From positions 310,001-374,000 of the forward strand of contig JAQOTA010000008.1 in assembly GCA_029532415.1 (NCBI GenBank): DNA of 64,000 nt, read 5' to 3'. This DNA is from Marasmius tenuissimus (Eukaryota; Basidiomycota; Agaricomycetes; Agaricales; Marasmiaceae). A model generated the notes under the pieces. It searched no databases. It was not told the origin of the DNA and saw nothing but the letters and a program-made list of their open reading frames with translations. This document shows positions 46,690-59,492 of the stretch, in pieces (position 1 is the first letter of the stretch; every line of letters begins with the position of its first letter). The translations under genes and the position numbers were made by a program.

Positions 46690-48620
46690 GATTACTTTCT
46701 CCGCTGTTATAGTGAAGAACAATGGTCGTTACCCAGCTGAAGCTTCAGCAGGATGAACATAACATTCCGAATGGGAGAGATAATGGTCAAACACACCAAG
46801 TGCCACATCAGGAAAATCCAGTTAGACTAGTTTATGCCAAATTATGTGTTTGTGTAGTAAGTGGTCCAATATTGAATAACGTGTCGAACTTATTTACACC
46901 TTCTTCACTTCTTATTCCCACCATTATGCCGTGATAATGAATAACAGTACCTATTCATACAATTTGGCATACTTCGCAATAAGGGTTTCATATCTTGTCA
47001 ATATAATTGCCACCCAAAGCCAACTAGATGTACGTAGACATTCGACGCCGGGGTAACTTTGAGATACTCACCGCTCAGCTAAAGCTAAAATTGAGGGTGT
47101 GATTGCGCTTGATCACCTTGTGCGCATGGAGCCCACCATCTTTCATTCAGGAGGTTTGCCGCGTAGGCTAGCGTCAGTGACACACGGCAGCTTTGACCTC
47201 ACGTATTATTTCAGAGTATTTACCATTGTCCACTTATTCTCCCGACGCCTGCCATTCATGTCATATCAGTAGTTGCAAGCGAATTTGCTTGGAGTCGTAG
47301 TGATTGACCGAAGCAGTGGGTTAAAATGTCAAGTCCGACGGCAGGCACTCTGTAACTGGGCTGTGGGTTGCTGAGTCATGAGCTGTGCAGTTTCATCGGC
47401 AATCTCCGAAGCCACAATTTTGATCAACAAACAACGCGGTTTTCGCTAAGTCGTCTCTCTTCAGCTCTCCCTTCGTCTGCTTCCTAATTCGTCTTCAACC
47501 TTCACAGATTGCGCACGCATGGTAATTTGTCAGAGTATGGATGGGGTGTTAGGTGCGTACATTATCTTCTTCTCCACGGTCCTCCTGACCATGTCTTTTT
47601 TATTTTCAGTATCAACTTGCAGTTGAGGTCCTCGTGAGTCGCCCCTTCCATTTGCCTCGTACCCGTCTAATGACTGACACACCCCAAGGCAAAGAGCAAC
47701 CCTCCCTGATCATTACCTCTCCGACATCTACCACTGGCATTCCAAGCCCATACACGTCTGCAATCTGCCAACCATTCCTCAAGATTTTGCTGGTAAGTGA
47801 GGAGACCCTTGAAGCGTAAACTCTAGCTTACAATTCATTCCACCCAGGACTCGCAGGATGCCGGTTGATAGTCGATCGAACCGCCGCCTACAACCAAGGT
47901 AAGCAATAGCCTCCCATGTTTGTAGCTATAACTGAACTTACGCACACACAGGTCACCGCGAGTAAGAGGTAATGGGAGCAGAGATCATGGCGAGAAGAGG
48001 TCGAGTACTGTAATTTGTGAACACCACGCTGTCCCGCACTCTGGTTCAACTTCATAGCAGTGTGTTCATAGGGATGGTTAGTATATCACCAAATGTAATA
48101 GATAATTGCAAATGATTAATACTTTATATTGTTTTTTTTCTGTCTTTTTCTGTCGTGTATGAGGAGTAAACGGGTGTAACAAATGCAAGAGTAAGGCAGA
48201 GAAAGGCAATTTTGCGTTCTAAACTCGTCATAATAGATGAATCAAAAGTCAATGTGGTTTCGAAATTTGGGCCACGTTATGCAAAAATTATCCTACGTTA
48301 TAACGGGACATGAGTAACGAACATAATCCGCGTAATTATGGTCGTTATTCAAAAGTTTGACACTTTTCGCTACATTTAGAAATGTTATGCCGGGACTCTC
48401 CATAAGGTTGCCTATCCCAATTTTCCTGATGGCCATTGTCTCGGCCTAAACATCTATATCTGAGCCTGACATCGCGGTCGCGAAGGTTTGGTTGGCAAGG
48501 GGGGAAAAGTGGAGTTACCGATACTTCACTAGATTTGTAGATGCCTGAGCGGAAAGAAAGGAACTCACGAGCGCGTCATATCTTCATTTCTTGCCTCGGA
48601 GATGTGTAATCATTCCTCAA
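46690..48620. other. Region with intron-like signals but no gene model
   Basis: Between 47.5 and 48.0 kb on the plus strand there are several donor/acceptor pairs of fungal type (GTGCGT..TTCAG, GTAAGT..CCCAG, GTAAGC..ACACAG) around short open segments, beginning after an ATG near 47519. I could not join them into a long frame. It may be a non-coding spliced transcript or a decayed gene. Confidence 0.3.
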
Positions 48621-48892
48621 CTAAAGCAGTCTATTGTGAACTGGGAGAGCCGATCCAGAGGTCGGGAAGGATTTATCAACTGAGTTTTGTTCAGAAGTAG
48701 ATCGATAGAGGTCGTAACAGCCAGAGGGGTCGGGGAAAGATCCTAGCCAGAAAAAATCAACATGGTGGAACGAAACGAGGGAGAGAGTTGATGTGACGTT
48801 GTGTGACAGATTCGTCATTTTTTGTTTCCAAAAATGGACGCGCCGTGGACTGTCCCCCCTTTCACCATGTTCTCGGAGCTCTCGACGCCTGG

Positions 48893-48919
48893 GCCTGAGG
48901 CCTGAGGCCTGAGGCCTGA
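48893..48919. repeat. GCCTGAG tandem repeat, about 4 units
   Basis: Four head-to-tail 7-base units, the last one short by a base. It lies within an uncertain minus frame (48621-48980). Confidence 0.8.
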
Positions 48920-49435
48920 TCCTCTCTCGGTATGACAAAACCTCTTTGGCCGACCGCTCAAGTGCAATATCGATGTTCACTGTTCCCCTCGCGCCATTAC
49001 TCCGTCGAACACTTGTATACCGACTCTAGATGACTCGAGGGGTTCTCGTTCGTCTACATCTCAGCTAAGGTTGGTTGATTATTCTTGCTCTCATTCAGCT
49101 ATATGCTAAACATAGGGCGGCAGAGTTTCCACACCTTTGAAATGGACTGATTCTCTTCCTCTCTCTCTCTCGGCATCGTGTTATAGCCATTTGCGAGATG
49201 AGATCTATAGAAAAATAAATTAAGAAGGGTTGAGCAAAGGGAGGAGATACGAGCGGCAGTAAATCCACATTCGTCAATTTAACTTTTCTATATCTACGAC
49301 CTGCGAAACGTGTGCTAACCTTTTCTGCAAAGAACAGTAATTCTACCCTACCAGAACTTCGTACGCTGCCTCCCGAGACTGGGCGATCGCAACTTCAGTT
49401 CAGCTGGTACGTATGATTGATTGATTGGATTTCTA

Positions 49436-49800
49436 CTAATCTGCCAGCATATACTGCTCTGAACGAGCTGACCCGCAAAACAGAGCCTTAGAGATGCCAG
49501 AAGAGATAAATTGAGGAAGAAGAGGATGGTGAATGAGGAGAGCTCTGAGCTGGGTGGACATATCAACCAAGCGAGTAGTTCGGAGTTGTTTCAAACTTTT
49601 GCTGCCATAACTGACGAGTGCACTAGTTCTTTGGGGCTCCCCAAAGATGGATATCATTGCCACCAAAAGACTGTGTCGCCTGCGTTAATATAAACTCACC
49701 CATGATTGGCAGAGCCAGGAGAACGTCCACCAGAAGAATAGACATAGTGACAGTCCAGACGTCTATCGTCCATCCCTCATCACCCGCCCCAGACGATGAA
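49436..49800 (-). CDS. Possible C-terminal exons of a membrane protein
   Basis: The minus strand reads GWTIDVWTVTMSILLVDVLL with a hydrophobic run up to ALPIM, then a GTGAGT donor, a very short candidate intron (about 20 nt) or longer, and a frame reading MVAMISIFGEPQRTSALVSY, TRLVDMSTQLRALLIHHPL, ending at 49436. The hydrophobic stretch suggests a transmembrane segment. Upstream exons were not found. It could be a remnant. Confidence 0.3.
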
Positions 49801-50328
49801 CCACATCGTTGTAAGTACTAGTGAGGCACGGCGGCCTATTCATCAACCATATGAAAGGTACGTTTCGAAATTTTTGCGTACAGATGGTCATGCTCAAATG
49901 ATTGCCCCAGGGCCCCAGGAAGCCTTCCTTATTGCAAAATTTCCAACCTCAGGGGGACAAATGCTGGCTCAAGAGGAATATGCTGCTAAAGTAGTGCCTT
50001 CCTCAGAGCCTCGACCCGCTATCGAGGTGATGAGACGATTATACGTACGGCTGTCTTGACATCGTTACAACATTATGCCGCGTCTGGATTACCCAGACCC
50101 TTATTGTTGGATCCGTCGCTCCGTCTTGAGGGTAGATTTTCTCGTAGGGAGGCGAGATTTGGAGACGACAGATAATCATTGTCGAATGCTTGGGCCCACT
50201 ACGTTGATCATATTGGCAGAGGACTTGCTATGGACTTTGCCGAGGGCCGTGCTATCACAATGGGCGATGCTGTTCTATCGTTCCTACAGTAGCTATTGCG
50301 AATTTCAGTCTGAAATGTGACGGACTGG
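49801..50328. other. Short frames only
   Basis: Plus-strand frames at 49796-50059 and 50075-50320 lack motifs and splice support. Confidence 0.3.
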
Positions 50329-50329
50329 A

Positions 50330-50700
50330 ATATTGAGCAAGATTGCAATATTTTTGAAGTCCGGAAGATCCATCGCTCGATATCGACGCCGGTCGTTGTT
50401 TTGGTCTCACTGTTAAGTGCACCTGATACCGTATCAGCTAGCGCTGTTCCCTTCCTCTGAAGATTAAACTTCGGCTATTGATCCCTTTGTATAGTCCATG
50501 AGCTAGGTTGAAGTGAGATTGTGAAAGGTAGGGTGTTGGTGATGCGCCAAGGTGAAATCTAGACTTTGTTCTTCCTTCACACTCACGGGAACATCCCTCT
50601 GACTCGTGTTCTGCTTCCTCAAGGGTCCAAACTCTCAGCAGAATAGACGACCTTTCCCGCAAGTCGAATATACAACGGTGGTAGTCGATATATAATCAGT
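50330..50700. repeat. Duplicated 3' flank block of family P (P3 copy)
   Basis: Counterpart of 35880-36180: same CTTCCTTCACACTCACGGGA stretch and the same approach to ATGGCCTCCGCTGTATACAG at 50752. Confidence 0.6.
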
Positions 50701-50828
50701 TGCTGTAAGTGAGAACTATTGAACTAAGATATACTTCAGGTTCCCTAGTCATGGCCTCCGCTGTATACAGGGTGCGTCTCCTCAATTCTTTAGATGTCTC
50801 GGTCGCTACAATTGTCTCGACTTCCGAG

Positions 50829-53468
50829 TTAATGTCCCTCCTCTGAGGGCTGGTGAGTACCGCCGCCCTTTTTGCTCCGTCGGATGCCAACAAAGATACG
50901 TTGACAGTGGTTGGCTAAAGTGCTGTGAAAAGCTCGAATACGATTCGAGGCTTTGCGCATCACAGGTCGGTGGGATTTGCTCTCCTCGCCGGACGAACCT
51001 GGTATTGGTGCTAGTACGCGGTCGTTCAGCGATGTACTGAATTTCGAATGATGCTCAAACAGACCTGTTTTGTGCAGCACATGCTCCTTGGGACCTTTCG
51101 CGACGTCTTGGATCGGTGCTGGAGGGGCAGGAGTGGTGAGACTCTTGAGAATGGATATTGAGCGGTAGATTGCAAGGGAACATACCAGCTTCATTTTCAT
51201 GGTGGCCAACTACTTCGAGCGCTTGATCAAGGGTATGCTTTATATTGGTCGGCGTATCATCGTTAACGAAATTATCTGGTTCTTGGCCGGAAGAAGCCAC
51301 GGCTGTGAGGTTAACACAGTTCAGCGGTTGATGTGATTGAAAATTATGGAGAGGACCCGCCTTCGGCATCTAGTAACTCGGCAAAGCTATCAGAGTTTTG
51401 GCCTTCGTGCAGTTCTTCAATAACGTTAATCCTCGGGTTGTGAGGATCACCTAGTTTTACAGGCATGAAGCTAACACTCTTGTTTTTGTAGAACGGAGTC
51501 GAGGCAATGCTTACCATGATCAACTCGGGGTACCCATATGCTCGCGCATATTTCCTTCCGTCTAGTGGGCATTTCTTTCTCTGAAGATGATCTCGAACCA
51601 ATGCATAATCATCCTGGTTCCACGACGAACCAATCCACGTATGGAATTCAAGGCAGGGAATACCATATGCTGCCCAGTCATCTTCGCAAATGACACTATG
51701 TCCGTTTGGATCTAAGGACCAGTAGAAAGAGGGATGGAGAAGTGGATAGCGGATACAGGATAGGTTGTTGACCTTTTCGAGAGGAATAAGTGGGACAAAA
51801 AGATATACTAGAATGGAGGATGTCGCGGGGTTGTGGTGGAAGGTGCCAACAAGCGAGAATCGGATATCATCAATGAAGACTTGGCAGAAATAATTATCAG
51901 CGAGGGGAAGATGAAAGATTGTGAAAGGAAAGCTACCCAAATCATCAAGTGGATCATCACAGTCTATAAAAAGCGGGACAGACTGGCTGAGGTAGGCCGG
52001 GTGATGTTGGAGTGCCTTTGGATAATGCAGAGAGAAGTGGAGGTCTATTCGGTTATAGTCGGTGTTTTGGAAGGAGAGGTCCACACGCGAGGGGACTGGA
52101 CAAGTCAGCGGAAGTGGAGATGAAATGGGCAAATGGACATACCAGTGGAAGAGTAGCTGGCTTGAATATTGGCAGTGTAATTCCAACAGTACCAGTCGAG
52201 GGAGGGGGAGGAGGGAAGGTAAGCGAGAATCTCGGGTTTAGTGCGGTTGACGACAGTCCCAAAGGTCAAATAACCGTGTCGTGCAAAGTCTGACAGGTTT
52301 TCGACGTGCCTTGTCTTCCCAAATGATGCAATGACGTGCAAGAAGTCGCCGAGCTGATCCTCAAAGCAGGCAACAATTTCGTCGACATCGAGTTGTGGAC
52401 GAGTGTCTTGGCGAAGTGGGGATCCACCATAGTGGAATGGGGCGAGAGAGGTGTCGTCGTCTGGTGGTGAGATAGCGGCAGAAGACACGTTGTACTGCCA
52501 AGCGTGGGTTCTTGGGTTGAACGTCCAAAGACTCCACTCCGACGAAACCTGTTGTGCTATTATTAGATAGTCGTGCTATAAATAACTCACTCACCGGAAT
52601 TGATAGAGTGTTATTGTCGTCTAAAGCATTAAATGAGGTATTCTAAACCCTCTTTAGTGGAGGCCCAACGGCAAATAGCAAAATATACCTTTGTGTACCA
52701 AAGGTAGTAGAATACAATCCACTTCCCCTCAGTCAACACTTGATAAATGTAATCATCGCCGTTTGCGAGCTCTGATAATTCTTGTCAGCACCTCCGACAA
52801 ACCTCACCTAGAGGGAGACCTACCATCATAAACTATGAATACTGGACGTTCTGACCACCCCAAACCAACTAGTTGAGGGAAAAGTGGCGAACTGGTAAGA
52901 ATCGGTCAAAAATTCTCGGTCGACAGGGGTCTTATGTACCGTCGAGATGACAACTCGGAGCACACACAGTCCACAATCTGCAATAACTTGTAAATCATCT
53001 CACTTACTAGACTCTCACATCGGACTCACTGCTTTCAACTCGCCGGTCTGATCTTCTTCCATTGCCTCAACCATAATACTAGTGAACTTCCCGGGAAGGG
53101 TCAAGACCTCGACATGTTGCGTGGTCATTTTGACCTTGATCACCTTGAAAATTGATTGCTGGGATTCTCCGGCTGTGGATATTTTCCGTCGAGGCTGAAT
53201 AGTAGCCTCTAAAATCTTCGAAGATACATCCCTCGTAACGATGATGTCGCCCATGGGTATCTTTCTGTAAGTATTTCCGGACTAAGATTGAGCGTCAAAA
53301 ACGATTTCTCTCAAAACAAAATATGTGTGTACGCACCAACGTTACCCACGGGGGATCTGTTCTCGAATCATTGTAAACATTGATTTGGTCCCTACCAGCG
53401 GTCTGAACCATGGCCCGGTTACCGATTTGAACATTGCTCGCGTTCGACAAGAGGCTGATTTCAGTCAT
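50829..53468 (-). CDS. Family P copy P3, apparently intact
   Basis: ATG at 53468. Exon 1 53337-53468 (44 codons), exon 2 53030-53281, a 38-nt exon 3, and an 83-nt exon 5 like P2 and P4. Exons 7 and 8 are open throughout (ISPPDDD, RQDTRPQLDVDEIVACFEDQ, DLSFQNTD, WAAYGIPCLEFHTWIGSSW). The DPHNPRINVIEEL exon ends at a GC donor (GAAG/GCGGGT). The last exon carries RKASNRIRAFHSTLANHCQR and ends at 50829. Expected length is about 700 aa. Exon 1 resembles short N-terminal leaders with a G-x-R-D-Q motif that precede NACHT-type proteins in some Agaricomycetes, but no NTPase domain follows, so that link is weak. Function unknown. Best candidate, with P4, for a working member. Confidence 0.75.
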
Positions 53469-53469
53469 T

Positions 53470-55100
53470 TTGGTAGTGCCAAGAGCAATTCGTCGGGTGT
53501 AGCTGGTGGCGGGAGGAAAAAAGACGCAGGGCACTCAGCCTGAATCCTTATATGAAGTGTGCTGCTGGCCTCATGGTTCACAAGCTGTGCTCGACCTGAC
53601 TATGTCCGCCAACCAGTACCACCGGGTGATCTTATGACCGACCGGGAATAGAATTCATGGCATTGTGGCAATGCCATGCTATCGTTGCTGTTGTGATGAT
53701 TCCCATGCGGGATCACCGGTTTCGTCATAGAACTGGAGTAAGGATAGCGAGCGTGATTGTAGAAGTCGAAAATTGAGCACCATGTACGTCCATTAGTCAA
53801 GGAAGCTCATTTCTGGCTTGATGGTGTCCTGTTTGGGCCATCAACACGCTGGCTGCATCCGTGTATCGGCCAGAATTGACCAGAATATTGCATACCAAAT
53901 CTCTTCCTCGTGTATCCCAAATCTGACAGGTGCAACCAAATAGGGAGTAGAGTACAAGTCTGGCGTGGTCAGGATTGGCATCACATATAATTTCACCTCT
54001 TGGGCGTGCGACGAGTTATCTTTCCAGACGTCAGAAGCTAACTCCCCACCACTCCCTCCGTGCAGGTGCAACCGAGACCGGCGGACAAATACAGCACAGC
54101 GCCAATGATATCCCTTTATGATACGTATCATTCAAATCATCAATATTCGGCCAGCATCGAGTGAACAATACTCACACGATCGTGCCCAACAGAAAATATA
54201 CCTGTAGATTGTACTTCGAGTGTACCAAGGACCTAGATAATAATTGCGCCGGTTACTGGCCAAAGGGAATCAACCTTGGCAAGGCAAGTCCGAGTCCAGA
54301 TCATCAGTTTGATTCATACCCACTGCTCATGGTGTAATGGTCCTTACTCTTCATGCAGACTTGTAAGTGTGATCTCTTTCTATTCTGGAAAATAGGTGAA
54401 GACGGCACTATGCACGAGTATGTCATGGTAAAAAGTAAAGATAAGAAAAGGGGTAAAAGGAGTTGAAACACCTTAAATACCGATACGGAAAGAAAATCAA
54501 ATACCCCCGTTACACGTGGTTTCGAACTGACACTCAGTAATGTATGCTCCTCGACCAGGAAGACCTGTCAAAGATTAGTGTTGCAGCTCGCCAAGAGACA
54601 CCGGTGAGCCAGCTAGGGTGTACCGTGTCGTATTCTCGCTGTTTGGCACTACTCATGGAACCTTGTTAATGGTCCTTTGACTGCTGGGTAATAGGATATA
54701 GGTATCGGATACTCGGCAATCTGACGACTTGATTATCGGATGGTTCATCCGTAGCTGAGTTGAGCTTAAGAGAAGGACCTTAAGATTGAAGAATCTAAAG
54801 AATCCATGAACATCGAGCGGCTAGTCTGAAACGAAATTCGAAGATAGATACTCGTACCTAACCCTGTCTAACACAATCTTTTGTGAGACCGAGAGATTGA
54901 TCCTACAGTAATTCTATTCGCTCCCTCCCGGCTAAGCTGGGATGTGATAAGAACACCCAAATAAAGACCAGTCCTCTGCGCGAAATGACCCCAGGATGTT
55001 AGGTCGAGTGATGGTAGCCATACGCTCAAGCGGAGATTGAATCAACACCGATCAACTTGGGCCCATTTTGGAATTGGCATCTTTTATGCCTTCCTTCGGG
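53470..55100. other. Upstream block of P3
   Basis: Weakly related to the upstream blocks of P1 and P2 (for example AGTATG/TACAAGTCTGGC and the terminal CAAGCGG..GAATCAACACCGATCA motif near 55030). No gene supported inside. Confidence 0.4.
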
Positions 55101-55107
55101 TCGCTCG

Positions 55108-55382
55108 TTCATGTCTACACCTCAGAATCCTAACAGAGCTCCAAAGCTACGAATGATTGCAAGGGTAAGTGGCAGAGAATAATTCAATTTTTTTCAGCCC
55201 TACGGTGCTTGTTTGAAGCCCTTTTGCCGTGCGATCTACGCTTAGTAGGCTCCCTCCAGAAGTCAGCAAACGTCATTACCGCTTTGGTATACCCGAGCGC
55301 AAGAGGGAAGCAAACAGCACCACTGAGCACGCGGAAAGTCTCAAAACTATTCGATGCAGCAGGTCTCAATGCTATTTAACTC
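55108..55382 (+). CDS. Possible short gene divergent from P3
   Basis: ATG near 55110 in the conserved position, with a first exon MSTPQNPNRAPKLRMIAR before a GTAAGT donor, then a TTTTTTCAG acceptor. The best downstream open segment reads CLFEALLPCDLRLVGSLQKS and KQTAPLSTRKVSKLFDAAGL to a stop. That segment is in a different phase from the simplest splice, so the join is unresolved. It is either a small gene with an unrecognised intron or a relic. Confidence 0.25.
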
Positions 55383-56380
55383 TGGAAGCCTAATACGCAG
55401 GACGCAGTTGGAGGCTTTGGTATCGAGATCGTCGACGGGATGTTTATGCATAGTACGTCCGTTATTCATCTATCTCTGTGTTTTTTCAGCAACCTCTCCC
55501 CAGAGATTCGATGAGATGAAACACTCGCCGATGTATTTTCTATTCGTTGAATATTGAGAGCTCGAAATCAGTGGCCATCGCCAGCATCAGCAGAAACCCA
55601 AATCGGACTAGTCAAGCCTGCTCCCAATTGAGACCGACGAGCTGCCTGAATTAAGTGCACGTTTAGCTATGGCCCTTACGCGGCCCCTCTGACGACAACT
55701 TCAATGAGTGGGTGTTGTTGAGGAAGTTATATAATTGGTCAAGATTTTGGTTTTATTCAGTCTTAACGGTCAGAAACCAGGAGTCAAAAACACGCGAGCT
55801 TAGGATTGGACTTGCGTCCCCAACCCCGGTGAGTATGACAGCTCTCCTTTGATTCCTAATTGCATTGTCTCCCGTCGGCGATCACCGCTCGCTGGGGTTC
55901 TCACTAATGCTCCTGGTAGACCCTGAAGCTGGAGCATAACAAACACTTCAGGCCCTGTTCATGCTGGGGTTGTTCGTACCCCGCAAGTAATCTCATTAGC
56001 TCAGATACGAGTTCATATCACGATGACTCTTTCTTCCCTTCCTGATCTCATTACTGACCTATTATCGACTCTCTGGGTTTCGATTCGAGGTACAGAACAC
56101 GGCCGTAGCCGATGTATGCAGTCGTGACTCGATAGCAATACGACTTCGTGTCTATCATAGTCAACCCACGAGCGTATATTTTGACACAAATTCCTACTTC
56201 GCTCGATCAGGAATAAGGCAATGGCAAAGCGAATCAGGTTTACGACGGTTTCACAAGGGCCCACAGATGTTGTTGGCGGGACACAATCATGTCTTGTGTG
56301 CTCCCCATCCTGAATGTTCTATTGTCCTGTCACCATAATCGTGAGATTACCCCCTGACATTTGGTTGGAACCATGGCAAA
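55383..56380. other. Intergenic, nothing supported
   Basis: Short frames only; no repeat seen. Confidence 0.3.
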
Positions 56381-56389
56381 CAAAACCAT

Positions 56390-56760
56390 CGAGAAATGTT
56401 CATTGAAGCCAGGAAGATGCCTTAGTCTAATATTGACACTGGTGGTCTCTTTGGTCTCGCCATCATGCGCACCGCCGCCGTAGAAATCGCCATGAAGTGG
56501 TTCCCTCGCGCTGTTCCCTTCCTGAAAGAATGGGGTCCAGTTAGTGATATGGACGGTCAGAGTGTTGTGCTGAGCCAAAGCTTTACTTTGTCTACGTTGT
56601 GTAAAAATTGCACTTACGTCCTTGCTTTATGATCGCTTGTGAGAAAATACCCTCTGCCTGTGCTCTGCTTCTTCGAGGGCCCGGAATGCTAGTGGGTTAT
56701 ACAGCTTGTCTCGTATACCGAATGCAGAAACGGCCGTGAACATCAATATATCATTAGTCG
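56390..56760. repeat. Duplicated 3' flank block of family P (P4 copy)
   Basis: Diverged counterpart of 35880-36180 and 50330-50700, ending before ATGGCCTCCGTTGTA at 56811. Confidence 0.5.
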
Positions 56761-56877
56761 GCGGGAATGGCAACGATGTGACTATACTATACTTTAAAAT
56801 GTTTCAGTCATGGCCTCCGTTGTACGGACGTTTCTTCGCCTTGTTCCTCAGCGTCTACAATTACCTCAACCTGTGAC

Positions 56878-59492
56878 TCAACGGTCCTCCTCTGAGGCCC
56901 AATGAGTACTGTCGCCCTTCCTTCTTCGTCGACGGCCAACAAAGATACGTCGGCAGCAGTTAGCCAAAGTGCTGCAGAATGCCGGAATACGATTCGGTGC
57001 TTTTCGCATCGCTGCGCGACGAGATTTTTCGTCCTGGGCAGGCTGAGGCAGCATTGGTGCTGGGAAGGGAATGTTCAGCAATTTAACGAAGTAAGAATGA
57101 AACCGAAAGTACCTGTTTCGGGAACCACATGTTTGTTGGCACCTTCCTGGATGTCTTGGAGAGGGACTGAAACTCGTGAGAACGGGGTTGAGCTGGAGAT
57201 TGTAAGGGATTGTACCGGCTTCAATCTCATGGTGGCCAACTACTTCGTGCACTCGATCGAGGGCTTGCTCTATATTGTTTGGCGTATCATCGTCACTGGA
57301 ATCATTTGGGCCCTTGTCGGAGGAAGCTACAGCTGTGTGGTTAGCGCGATTCAGCCGGTGAAGCAATGGAAGATAATGGAGAGGATTCGCCTTGGCATTG
57401 TAGTGTCCAGGCGGAGCTATCAGAGTCTTCACCTTCGTTCAGTTCTTCGATAACGTTGATCCTCGGGTTGTGAGGATCGCCTATATTTCTAGGCATGAAG
57501 CCAACGTCTTTTTGGTGGAGCAGAGTCAAAGCAATGCTTACCGTGGATTAATTCCGGATACCCGTGCGCTCGTGCGTATTGCCTTCCGTCCAGCGGGAAT
57601 TTCTTGCTTTTCAGATGACCTCGAACTAATTGATATTCATATCGGTACCACAACGAACCAATCCAAGTGAGGACTTCAAGGCGGGGAATACCATATGATG
57701 CCCAGTCATCTTCGCAAATGATGCTATGTCCGTTTGGATCTGAGGACCAGTAGAAAGAGGGATGGAGAAGTGGATAGCGGATACAGTATAGGTTGTTGAT
57801 CTTTTCGAGAGGAATAGGCAAAACAAAAAGATATACAGGAATGGAGGATGTTGCAAGGTTGTGGTGGAAAGTGCCGACAAGGGAGAATCGAACAGCATCA
57901 ATCAAGACTTGGCAGAAACATTTATCAGCCAGGGGAAGATGTAAGATCGTGGAAGTGGACTGACCGATGTCATTATCAGGACAATCTTCAAAAAACGGGA
58001 TAGACTGGCTGAGGTAGGCAAGGCGATGTTGGAGTGGATTTGGATAGCCCAGAGAGAAGTGGACGTTTATTCGGTTATGGTCAGTGTTTCGAAAGGAGAG
58101 ATCTACACGCGAGGGGACTGGACAAGTCAACAGAAGTGAAAACTGGACTGGTGGATAAACATACTGGTGGAAGAGTAGCTGGCTTTAACATCATCACTCC
58201 AACTCCAACAGTCCCACTTGGGAGAGAGGGTAGATGGCAAGTGAGCCAGAATCCCAGGTTTGTTGCGGCTGACAACAGCCCCAAATGTCAGAAGACGATG
58301 ACGTACGAAGTCTGACAGGTCCTCAACGCGCTTCGCGTGTCCAAGTGACGCAACGGTATACAAGAAGTCGCCAAAATGGTCCTCAAAGCAGGCGACAATT
58401 TCATCGGTGTCGAGTCGTGGACGGGTATCTTGGCGAAGTGGGGTTGGTATATAGAGTATTAGGATAGTGTTGTCGCTTTCTGGTAATGAGACCGCGGCGG
58501 AAGACACGTCGTATTGCCAAACGTGGGTTCTGGGGTTGAACGTCCAAAAATTCCACTTGCCCACCACCTGTTGTTCTATTATTGGAAAGTCGGCGCTAAA
58601 AAAACTCACTCACCGGAATTGTCAGCGTCTTATACTCGCACAAAGCCAACAACGAGGTAACCTGAAGCTTTCCCCAATGAACAGAGGCCAAATGGTAAAA
58701 AGGTGAAACATACGAGTGTGTGGACAAGGTAGTGAATGGCTGTCAAATTCCCTTCCGCCGCGCATTGGAAACCATATTCTAGTCCATTCGCGAGTTCTGT
58801 AACAAAAAATATCAGCGCCTCCCCCGGAACTCGCTAAAAAAGCTTTACCGTCGTGAACAATGAATATTGGTCGCTCCGACCACCCCATACCGACTAGTTG
58901 AGGCAAAAGTGGCGATCTGGTAAGAACAGGTCAGAAATAACTCGGTCAACTGGGATATGAGATACCGTTGGGAGGACATTTCTTGACAAATACGATCGAC
59001 TACCTGCATCAACTCATGAGTTGTCCCATATGCCAGAGCCTCTTGGAATGTACTCACTGTCTGCAAATCTTCCACTCGACCGTCCTCCGCTACCTCGACT
59101 ATTATGCTAGTGAACTTTCCGGAAAGGTTCAAGATCTCGACGTGTTGTTTCGTCGTTCTGACCTTGATCAACTTGGATTCCGGTTGCTGGGATGTCTCCG
59201 ACCTTGAGGTTCTCCGTTGGGAATCAATCGTGACCTGTAACACTTGAGAGGATACATTCCTATTAATAATAATGTCCCCCATGGGTATCCTTCGATAGGT
59301 ATTTCCGGACTGGTCTCAATGTTCAAAATGAACTTTCAAGCGGAATATATGTATACGTACCAACGTCACCCACGGAGAGTCTGTCCTCATATCATTGTGA
59401 ACGGTAATCTGGTCTCCCCCAGCAATCTGAACCACGGCCCGGTCACCAATTCTAACATCGCTCGCGTTCGACAAGAGGCTGATTTCAGCCAT
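56878..59492 (-). CDS. Family P copy P4, apparently intact
   Basis: ATG at 59492; exon 1 59361-59492 (44 codons), exon 2 59058-59309. Exon 5 is 83 nt like P2 and P3. Exons 7 and 8 are open (WTFNPRTHVWQYDV, RQDTRPRLDTDEIVACFED, DLSFRNTDHNRINVHFSL, WASYGIPRLEVLTWIGSLW). The DPHNPRINVIEELNEGED exon ends at CCAAG/GCGAAT with no GT alternative nearby. The tail exon is strongly basic (RRRRRRKGDSTH) and ends at 56878. Intron 2 is 54 nt without an in-frame stop, so if unspliced it would add 18 codons. The basic C-terminus, seen in P2, P3, P4 and P5, could be a nuclear or nucleic-acid-binding signal, which is inference. Confidence 0.75.
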
